From Thermoanaerobaculia bacterium (GTDB lineage Bacteria; Acidobacteriota; Thermoanaerobaculia; Gp7-AA8), in NCBI GenBank assembly GCA_017883265.1, contig JADGNX010000005.1, positions 1 to 38,176 of the forward strand: DNA of 38,176 nucleotides, written 5' to 3'. This document shows, in pieces, positions 31,987-38,176 of this stretch. Under the pieces are notes generated by a model that saw nothing but the letters and a program-made list of their open reading frames with translations, did no database searches and was not told where the DNA came from. The position numbers and the translations under genes were made by a program. The first letter of the stretch is position 1. Each line of letters starts with the position of its first letter.

Positions 31987-33939
31987 TTAATCCTGTCCAT
32001 CACCTTTGAAACCCAACGGAGGAGGGCCCTGCATGGGCACCCGTGACGAGCTCACCTCTGGCGCGGGCGATTTGCCCGGCCCGGAAGGAGACGACGCCAC
32101 TTCTTCCATGGTCAGCACGGCGTTGGTGATGAATCGCGCATCGCACGGCAGGCCGCTGTAGTGGAGGATCTTCCGGATCTTCGACTGATCGCTTCCGACC
32201 TCCAGACGGATGAGGTCGCCCATCTGGCCGTCCCGATTCTGCTCCACGACGTAAACGTGCTCATGCTCGGCCACGAAGGCCTTCAGCTCGCTGGTGAAGG
32301 GAAGGGCTCGCAGGCGCAAGTAGCTGGTGTCGATGTTCTTCTCTTTCTTTAGCTGGTGACGGCTCTCCTGCAGCGCGAAGTCGGTCGTGCCGTAGGCCAC
32401 CAGTCCGATCCTCGCTCCCTCCACCCGTTCGATGGCCGGTTTCGGAACGAACTTGCGAGCGGTCTCGTTCTTCCTGGCCAGCCGGTCCACCGTGGCCTTG
32501 TAATCTTCCGGACGTTCCGAGTAGCGCGCGTAGGCGTCGTGACCGGAGCCGCGCGTGAAGTAGGCGGCATCGAGGTGTGCCGTACCGGGCACCGTGCGAT
32601 AGGGAATGCCGTCGCCATCGACATCGAGGTAGCGGCCCCATTTCCCTCCGAGCTCGGTCAGCTTCTCGGCCGTCATGATCTTCCCGCGGCGGAACTCCTT
32701 CTCCGGATACTTGAATGGATCCGACATCCAGTTGTTCATGCCGAGATCGAGATCGGACAGCACGAAGACAGGAGTCTGAAACATCTCGGCCAGGTCGAGG
32801 GCCTCGATGGCGAAGTCGAAGCACTCCGACACGCTGCTGGGGATGAGAACGATGTGCTGGGTGTCGCCGTGCGACAGGGTGAAGACCTCCAGCACGTCAC
32901 CCTGGCTGGTCCGCGTCGGCAGACCGGTCGACGGTCCGACCCGCTGGATGTCCCAGATCACGCCCGGGATCTCGGCGAAGTAGCCCAGCCCGACGAACTC
33001 CGCCATGAGAGAGATGCCCGGGCCCGAGGTCGAGGTCATCGACCGGGCCCCGGCCCAACCCGCGCCGAGTACCATGCCGACGGCTGCCAGCTCGTCTTCG
33101 GCCTGTACGACGGCAAACGTCGCTTTCCCGTTCTCGTCGACGCGGTACTCCTTGAGGTAGTCGATCATCGACTCGACTAGAGACGATGACGGGGTGATCG
33201 GGTACCAGGTCACGACCTGCACTCCGCCGAAGACCGATCCGATGGCCGCGGCCGCGTTGCCATCGATGATGATCTTCCCCTCGGTCTTGTGCATCCGTTC
33301 GATGCGGAAACGCTGCTGTCCTTCGAGCGCGGTGCGGGTGTGCTCCATCCCTTTGTCAATGGCCTGGACGTTCAGGTCGACCGCTTTCTTCTTTCCCTTG
33401 AACTGCTTGTTGAGAGCGGTGACGATCTCCTGGCGGTCGATGCCGATCAGCTCGGCCACGATGCCGACGTAGAGCATGTTTGCCAGGAGCTTGCGCAGGC
33501 GCGGATCGGTCGTGAGCTCCATCGCCAGTTTAGCGAACGGCACCTCGTAGAAGAGAAGGTCACTCCGCATGACCCTGCAATTGAGCGGAGCGTCGTAGAT
33601 GCAGATCGAGCCGGCCGTGAGCGCCTCGACGTCCTCCTTCACGGTCTGCGCGTTCATGCAGACCAGAATGTCGACCTCCTTCTTCCGGGCGATCCAGCCA
33701 TCCTTGTTGGCCCGGATGGTGAACCAGGTCGGCAGCCCGGCGATGTTCGAAGGGAACATGTTCTTGCCGCTCACCGGCACGCCCATCTGAAAGATCGAGC
33801 GCATCAGTACGCTGTTCGACGACTGCGAGCCCGATCCGTTGACCGTGGCCACATGGATCGTGAGGTCGTTGATCACCGGCCCGTCGCCCGGCGACCAGTT
33901 TTCTTCCAGCGCTGCAGGGACAATCAGAGTTTCAGACAC
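31987..33939 (-). CDS. korA: 2-oxoacid:ferredoxin oxidoreductase, fused gamma-alpha subunit
   Basis: A 650-residue fusion. The N-terminal gamma domain (about 25-195) contains NGSGSQSSNSVLMRSIF and KNMFPSNIAGLPTWF. The alpha domain follows from about 225 (GNAAAAIGSVFGG, WYPITPSS at 245-252) with the conserved STSGPGISLM stretch. This gamma-alpha fusion partners with a small TPP beta subunit, as in aerobic and actinobacterial KorAB. The GTG at 33939 is chosen because AGAAGGAG lies about 7 bases upstream; the upstream in-frame ATG (33981) would add 14 residues and bury that site. It forms an operon with korB. Confidence 0.92.
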   Translation of the reverse strand: MSETLIVPAALEENWSPGDGPVINDLTIHVATVNGSGSQSSNSVLMRSIFQMGVPVSGKNMFPSNIAGLPTWFTIRANKDGWIARKKEVDILVCMNAQTVKEDVEALTAGSICIYDAPLNCRVMRSDLLFYEVPFAKLAMELTTDPRLRKLLANMLYVGIVAELIGIDRQEIVTALNKQFKGKKKAVDLNVQAIDKGMEHTRTALEGQQRFRIERMHKTEGKIIIDGNAAAAIGSVFGGVQVVTWYPITPSSSLVESMIDYLKEYRVDENGKATFAVVQAEDELAAVGMVLGAGWAGARSMTSTSGPGISLMAEFVGLGYFAEIPGVIWDIQRVGPSTGLPTRTSQGDVLEVFTLSHGDTQHIVLIPSSVSECFDFAIEALDLAEMFQTPVFVLSDLDLGMNNWMSDPFKYPEKEFRRGKIMTAEKLTELGGKWGRYLDVDGDGIPYRTVPGTAHLDAAYFTRGSGHDAYARYSERPEDYKATVDRLARKNETARKFVPKPAIERVEGARIGLVAYGTTDFALQESRHQLKKEKNIDTSYLRLRALPFTSELKAFVAEHEHVYVVEQNRDGQMGDLIRLEVGSDQSKIRKILHYSGLPCDARFITNAVLTMEEVASSPSGPGKSPAPEVSSSRVPMQGPPPLGFKGDGQD

Positions 33940-34189
33940 CTTGGACTCCTTCTGCTGGTCGATTGAGGCGCGTTCAAACACGCGTCCGGATGAGGGATAC
34001 GGAAATGCGGCCGCCGGAGACGAGCGTCCCCTCGATATCCGACCCCTTCCGCGATTCCAGGATTCGTTGGCCAGCCATTCCGGCAGTGAGCGCGTCGCAC
34101 AGAATCACGCGATCTCGTTCGTGCCGCGCGATTGTATCAAAGGATGGAGCGAGACGCGGGGTCCTCAGCCTCATGTTAGAGTCCCCTCG

Positions 34190-34942
34190 ATGGCTCGGAC
34201 GCTCTGGGTTCTCGCCGTGGCGCTGGTGTCGTCGCTCGTCTGTGGCTTCTCGGTGCTGGTCATCGCAATCTTCAGATCGACCTCTCCGCTCATCGATCCG
34301 ATCATTCGATTCTGGGGGCGGACCATCATCCGGGCAGCCGGAATCGAGTTGCGGAGCGAAGGTCTCGAACGGATCCGATCCGACCAGCGCTACATCCTCG
34401 TGGCGAACCACTACAGCTATCTCGACATCCCCTGTCTCTTCGCCTCGATCCCGCAGCAGCCGATCCGCTTCATGGCCAAGAAGAGTCTTTTCTCGATCCC
34501 GATCTTCGGCTGGGCGCTCAGCCGTGCCGGGTTCATCCCCATCGACCGCAAGGACCGGCGGACTGCAGTCAAATCGTTCGAGCTGGCCGTTCAGCGGATC
34601 AGGAAAGGGAATACCATCGTCGTCTTTCCGGAAGAGGGGCGGACGCGCGTCCGGGAGATGCGCGAGTTTCAGCGCGGCGGATTTCTCCTCGCCATCCGCT
34701 CCGAGCTTCCGATCGTGCCGATCGCCATCGACAGCACCTTCGATGTTCTTCCTGTCGGATCGTCGCGGGTCAAGCCGGGTGCGGTGACCGTCCGGGTTGG
34801 CGCGCCGATCACGACCCGCGGACTCTCGGTGCGAGACAAGCAGCGTCTGGCGCTCGAAACAAGGCAACAGATCGGGAAGATGCTGTTCGGCGACGCCTGG
34901 CTCGATGAGAAGCGCCCAAAAGGTACAGAGTCAGACAGTTGA
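34190..34942 (+). CDS. 1-acyl-sn-glycerol-3-phosphate acyltransferase (PlsC-like)
   Basis: A 250-residue membrane-associated acyltransferase with an N-terminal hydrophobic segment (about 5-27). It has the acyltransferase motifs NHYSYLD (H74-x4-D79), the second block GFIPIDRKDR, FPEEGRTR (146-153, FPEG-like) and IVPIAI. It should transfer an acyl group to lysophosphatidic acid in phospholipid synthesis. The ATG at 34190 gives the normal family length; a longer frame upstream is not conserved-looking. It converges with selA, with 17 bp between stops. Confidence 0.88.
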   Translation: MARTLWVLAVALVSSLVCGFSVLVIAIFRSTSPLIDPIIRFWGRTIIRAAGIELRSEGLERIRSDQRYILVANHYSYLDIPCLFASIPQQPIRFMAKKSLFSIPIFGWALSRAGFIPIDRKDRRTAVKSFELAVQRIRKGNTIVVFPEEGRTRVREMREFQRGGFLLAIRSELPIVPIAIDSTFDVLPVGSSRVKPGAVTVRVGAPITTRGLSVRDKQRLALETRQQIGKMLFGDAWLDEKRPKGTESDS

Positions 34943-34959
34943 CTGGCATTTCGGTGACC

Positions 34960-36357
34960 CTATGCCAGTTCGAGGATCGCTTCCTTCAGGATGGAGTCTT
35001 CTTCGGGAAGAACCGTTCGCAGATCGATGGTGAACCGATCCTCCACGATGCGGCCGACGATCGGTGGATCGGAACGCCGAAGGCGATCGGCCAGAGCATC
35101 GGCATTCCCCGGCAGTTCGATGCCGATCGAAGCGATCGTTTCTGACGGCGTGGTTCCCCCTCCCAGCACGCCGCGGGTATCAGATAGCCGCGCGGTGGTC
35201 GCGCCGGCGATCGACTCACCCCGCCGCCGAAGCACCTCGAGCGGTGTTGCCAGCATCCGATAAATCGGGATGCGCTCCTCGTGCTTCCCGCTGGCGAAGA
35301 TGCGCAGCGTCTCGGCGATCAGTGCGTAGCTCTCCTTCCCCGCGCGCAGCGCGCGCATGAGCGGATGCCTGCGGCAGCGATTGATGATGGCGGCGCTGCC
35401 GAGGATGAGACCTCCCTGGGTGCTGCCGATGAGCTTGTCGGTCGAGCAGGTCACGACGTCGACCCCGCGCGCCAGAAGCTGACCGATGGTGTCTTCGGCG
35501 GCGAAGCCGTAGCGAGAGAGGTCGACGACCCGCCCGCTCCCTTCGTCGTAGAGCATCGGAATACCGCTGGAGCGGCTGACCTCGACGAGCGCATCGACCG
35601 TCGGCGTTTCAGTGAATCCGACGATGTCGAAGTTCGACCGATGCACCCGGAGGATGGCGGCGGTCCGTCTGGTGACCGCCACGGCATAGTCCGCCGCTCG
35701 CGTGCGGTTCGTGGTGCCGACCTCGTGCAGCTTCGCCCCACCCTGCTGGATGACGTCGGGGATGCGGAACGATCCGCCGATCTCAACCAGCTCACCGCGG
35801 GAGACGATGACCTCCCGCTTTGCGGCCACGGAAGCGAGCAGGAGCAGCGTCCCTGCCGCGTTGTTGTTCGTCAGGATAGCGGCCTCACATCCAAAGAGCT
35901 GAACCGCGGCCGTTGAGAGAAGCTCATCGCGCGCCCCCCGCTGCCCCGTTTCCAGGTCGAATTCGAGATTCGAGTAGCCGCAGACGGCCGAAGCAGCGGC
36001 ATTCCAGACCGCCGGATCGATCGGTGAGCGTCCCAGATTTGTGTGGATGATGACACCGCTGCCATTGATGACCTTCCGCAGGGCCGGACGCTGGAGCGCT
36101 TCGAGCGAGGTGGCGAGCGAAGCCGCGCAATCTTCGAGGTTGAAGTGACGGCCGGGGCTCGCGTCCGTCAGCTCCCCACGGAACGCAGCGAGGTAGGACG
36201 AGAGCTGATCCTTGGCTGGCTCTCGTCCGTAGCGGTCGATGATCGGCGAAAACGGGACGCTGCTGAGGATCGCCTCGACGCTCGGAATCGTCCGCCGGGT
36301 CTCCCTGCCGGACGCGCCGGCGGCGGAATCTCCGGCCGCTTTCGCTGTTTTACTCAT
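34960..36357 (-). CDS. selA: L-seryl-tRNA(Sec) selenium transferase
   Basis: SelA converts seryl-tRNA(Sec) to selenocysteinyl-tRNA(Sec) using selenophosphate and PLP. The 465-residue length is typical. Landmarks are the N-terminal SelA-N-like region, VINGSGVIIHTNLGRSP (96-112), GYSNLEFDLETGQRG, SNFDIVGFTE, and the PLP lysine K308 in CSTDKLIGSTQGG. The frame remains open upstream, but the ATG at 36357 gives the family N-terminus. selB, selD and tRNA-Sec are not in the window. It is divergent from the MXAN_5187-like gene with only 46 bp between, so their promoters overlap. Confidence 0.92.
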   Translation of the reverse strand: MSKTAKAAGDSAAGASGRETRRTIPSVEAILSSVPFSPIIDRYGREPAKDQLSSYLAAFRGELTDASPGRHFNLEDCAASLATSLEALQRPALRKVINGSGVIIHTNLGRSPIDPAVWNAAASAVCGYSNLEFDLETGQRGARDELLSTAAVQLFGCEAAILTNNNAAGTLLLLASVAAKREVIVSRGELVEIGGSFRIPDVIQQGGAKLHEVGTTNRTRAADYAVAVTRRTAAILRVHRSNFDIVGFTETPTVDALVEVSRSSGIPMLYDEGSGRVVDLSRYGFAAEDTIGQLLARGVDVVTCSTDKLIGSTQGGLILGSAAIINRCRRHPLMRALRAGKESYALIAETLRIFASGKHEERIPIYRMLATPLEVLRRRGESIAGATTARLSDTRGVLGGGTTPSETIASIGIELPGNADALADRLRRSDPPIVGRIVEDRFTIDLRTVLPEEDSILKEAILELA

Positions 36358-36403
36358 ACGCCCTGCCCAAGCCGTTGCAGAATACCGACATTGTAGACGC
36401 GAG

Positions 36404-37009
36404 ATGGCCGTCAAACCCGACGAGGATCTGGAGGAGTTCGAAGAGCGCCTGCGAGTGCTGAAGAACAAGTATGACCAGTTCTTCGCCGGCATCCGCAAGA
36501 TGCCTCCGATCACCGAGCGTCGTTCCCTCGACGTGACCGTCCACGAGATGAGCAAGGAGACGATGCGGGACAACACCCGCCGCTTCCGCTTCAATACCAT
36601 CCTCTCCCGCTACAACCAGTACAGAGAGATGTGGGCTCGCCGGACGCGTGAGCGCGAGGAAGGACCCATGGAGTTCAAGAAACGCTCCGCAGCTCTTGCG
36701 GCGGCTCTTCCGGAGGAGACACGCGCCGCCAAACCGCCGGAGCGCGTAACGTCCGAGCTGGCCGATCCGTATGTAAAGGTGTCGAAAGGAAACGGCACGG
36801 AGGCGACCCTGCAAATCTTCGAACAGATCCGGGCCGAGAACGACAAGATGGGCAAGAGCGCGACGCTCACCATCGAACAGCTCACGACGATGATTCAGAA
36901 ACAGTCCGAGTCGCTGAGATCGAAGTACCAGGTTCAGACCATCGCCTTTCGCGTCGAGACGGTCGACGGTAAAGTTAAGCTGAAAGCCAAACCAGTTCAG
37001 GAACGATGA
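36404..37009 (+). CDS. MXAN_5187 C-terminal-domain-like coiled-coil protein
   Basis: The 201-residue hydrophilic, helix-rich protein has EEFEERLRVLKNKYDQFFAG (11-30) and NTRRFRFNTILSRYNQYREM, which match my recollection of the MXAN_5187 C-terminal domain found in Myxococcota and Acidobacteriota. A charged linker follows (RTREREEGPMEF), then a C-terminal helical and beta end (LQIFEQIRAENDKMG ... VQTIAFRVETVDGKVKLK). It has no signal or membrane segment. The function of the family is unknown. The stop overlaps the start of the TPR lipoprotein gene, so the two are coupled. Confidence 0.75.
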   Translation: MAVKPDEDLEEFEERLRVLKNKYDQFFAGIRKMPPITERRSLDVTVHEMSKETMRDNTRRFRFNTILSRYNQYREMWARRTREREEGPMEFKKRSAALAAALPEETRAAKPPERVTSELADPYVKVSKGNGTEATLQIFEQIRAENDKMGKSATLTIEQLTTMIQKQSESLRSKYQVQTIAFRVETVDGKVKLKAKPVQER

Positions 37010-37770
37010 TGAAACGACACTCCCTGCTGCTCCTGATCGCCGCGCTGCCCGCTCTTGGCTCGCTGGCCTGCCTCTCCCTCAACCGGACCATCGACCGCAA
37101 AGTCCATGGCGAGAATCCTTACGCCAGACCGATCTTCTACTCTCAGTACCTCAGTCCGGCGAATCCACTCGACAGACGGATTCAGAAGGATCTCGACGGC
37201 CTGCGAGCCAACCCGCGATCGGCTACCCTGCACAACGACCTGGCGGGACTTCTGGTCGCGAAGGGTTTTCCGAAGGATGCCCAACTCGAATTCGAGCGGG
37301 CCGTCTACGCCGACCGCGACTTCTATCCGGCCTGGTACAACCTCGGCCTCATGCGCTCCGGCCGCGGCGAATTTATTTCTGCCCGTGCTGCATTCGAAGC
37401 GACCGTTCGTATAAAGCCGGGACACGCCGCCGCGCTCTTCCAGCTCGGATTGCTCGAGGAAGAAAGGCATGATGACGACGCGGCTGTCGAGTATTACGCC
37501 AAGGCATTCGCGATCAACCGGGCCCTTCTCGATCTGCGCAGCAACCCGCGCCTGGCCGACACGAAGCTCGTCGGCCGCTCGCTCCTCCGGATGTACAAGA
37601 CCGACCACGTGCGCCAAAGCCTGCAGTTGCAACCGAACCCGCAGGGCTATACCGACCGCCCGCCTGAGCAGGCGGTGTCGAAGCAGCCGGATGCCAGTCA
37701 GATCGTGACGCCCGCCGCTCCGGCCACCTCGCCCGGGGCGCAGAAAGCGCCCCCCACACCGCGTCCGTAA
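37006..37770 (+). CDS. Exported TPR protein (probable lipoprotein)
   Basis: The 254-residue product has a signal sequence MMKRHSLLLLIAALPALGSLAC (C22; the lipobox is imperfect). Two to three TPR units span about 70-175 (TLHNDLAGLLVAKGFPKDAQ, AWYNLGLMRSGRGEFISARA, ALFQLGLLEEERHDDDAAVE). A proline/alanine-rich tail follows. It begins with tandem ATG codons at the stop of the MXAN_5187-like gene and probably works with it; the pair may form an envelope-cytoplasm link, which is inference. Confidence 0.8.
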   Translation: MMKRHSLLLLIAALPALGSLACLSLNRTIDRKVHGENPYARPIFYSQYLSPANPLDRRIQKDLDGLRANPRSATLHNDLAGLLVAKGFPKDAQLEFERAVYADRDFYPAWYNLGLMRSGRGEFISARAAFEATVRIKPGHAAALFQLGLLEEERHDDDAAVEYYAKAFAINRALLDLRSNPRLADTKLVGRSLLRMYKTDHVRQSLQLQPNPQGYTDRPPEQAVSKQPDASQIVTPAAPATSPGAQKAPPTPRP

Positions 37771-37818
37771 TCCCGGTCAGGGGGTCACGGGCAGTGCGTG
37801 GCGTGCGGCAGGCAGGGG

Positions 37819-38176
37819 TCAGAGTCGACTCAGCGCCGCCGCCGCGGCCTCGAGCACCGCGATCGACGTCGAGAACGACATCCGCAGGTATCCCTCTCCC
37901 TCGGGGCCGAATACCGATCCAGGCACGGTGGCGATGCGCGTTCGCTCCAGGAGCGTCTCCATCGCCTTCCATGAGTCGCTTCCGAGGCGCTCGCGAACGT
38001 TGGCAAAGAGGTAGAAGGCGCCTCGCGGCGTGCTGCAGCAGAAGCCGGCTTCCTGCGCCGCTGCCACGAGGATCTCACGCCGCTCGAGGTATCCCTCTCG
38101 CATCCGGACGCGGTAATCAGAGCGATCGGAGATGGCCGCGGCGGCAGCGAACTGGGTCGGCGTGGATACTCCGTTG
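37819..38176 (-). CDS. Class I/II (PLP) aminotransferase, C-terminal part; 5' end beyond window
   Basis: The open frame enters from the window end and encodes about 118 residues, beginning GVSTPTQFAAAAAISD and continuing MREGYLERREILV. The pattern of Thr-Pro-x-Gln, Arg-Arg-Glu, and Pro-Arg-Gly-Ala-Phe-Tyr-x-Phe (TPRGAFYLF) followed by VPGSVFGPEGEGYLRMSF is the C-terminal domain of fold-type I aminotransferases (AspC/DapC group). The Arg in LRMSF is the conserved carboxylate-binding position. Exact substrate cannot be told from this fragment. Confidence 0.88.
   Translation of the reverse strand, partial: NGVSTPTQFAAAAAISDRSDYRVRMREGYLERREILVAAAQEAGFCCSTPRGAFYLFANVRERLGSDSWKAMETLLERTRIATVPGSVFGPEGEGYLRMSFSTSIAVLEAAAAALSRL

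Noticed and set aside
33974-34174. A 66-codon minus-strand frame upstream of korA
   Set aside because: It has a weak purine stretch upstream but no recognisable domain, and covers the likely divergent promoter region of korA and the acyltransferase gene; not enough support.

Overview
The window is a GC-rich stretch of bacterial chromosome with mixed-strand genes, mostly in short operons. Several features point to an uncultured Acidobacteriota (or a similar deep-branching, Gram-negative soil or sediment lineage): lipoproteins and a LolB-like protein imply an outer membrane, there is an MglA-type GTPase, an MXAN_5187-like protein, a DUF4388-like protein and many TPR proteins. Anaerobic-type enzymes are also present (fused 2-oxoacid:ferredoxin oxidoreductase, AmmeMemoRadiSam-type radical SAM enzyme, SelA). 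The lineage is inference; no rRNA is present.

Layout. 0-1.2 kb: a REP-associated tyrosine transposase (cut by the window start) and a cluster of GAAGCTGCGTCCCC repeats that recur at 15.5-15.7 kb. 1.2-5.6 kb: a large secreted matrixin-like metalloprotease with Fn3, PKD and duplicated C-terminal modules, then a secreted BON-domain protein. 5.6-6.5 kb: tRNA-Gln(TTG), followed by a two-gene cassette (58-aa protein plus nucleotidyltransferase) bounded by an exact 15-bp copy of the tRNA 3' end. 7.0-8.8 kb: a NarL-type regulator and two stand-alone receiver proteins. 8.9-12.7 kb: TPR protein - LolB-like lipoprotein - ispE operon. 12.8-15.4 kb: a DUF4388/degenerate-J/TPR protein and a radical SAM enzyme. 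15.7-18.8 kb: Rieske protein with alpha/beta hydrolase, a Ca2+/H+ antiporter, and a crotonase-family enzyme.

18.8-23.9 kb holds the most coherent system. A GAF-AAA+-Fis sigma-54 activator lies directly upstream of an operon of a 53-aa membrane peptide, an RsbW-like kinase, a STAS protein and a GAF-GAF-PP2C (RsbU-like) phosphatase. A good -24/-12 element sits just in front of the 53-aa gene, so the partner-switching module is probably under sigma-54 control.

23.9-30.6 kb: DUF2520 protein, MglA-like GTPase with a long tail, MltD-like lytic transglycosylase, GlcD-type FAD oxidase, a BtuF-like protein without a signal peptide, and an ankyrin lipoprotein. 30.7-34 kb: korA-korB plus a small hydrophilic protein. 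34-38.2 kb: PlsC-type acyltransferase, selA, an MXAN_5187-C-like protein, a TPR lipoprotein and the C-terminus of an aminotransferase cut by the window end.

Two dispersed repeat families run through the intergenic spaces: the REP-like GAAGCTGCGTCCCC element and CCAGAAA-heptamer hairpins found at gene 3' ends.
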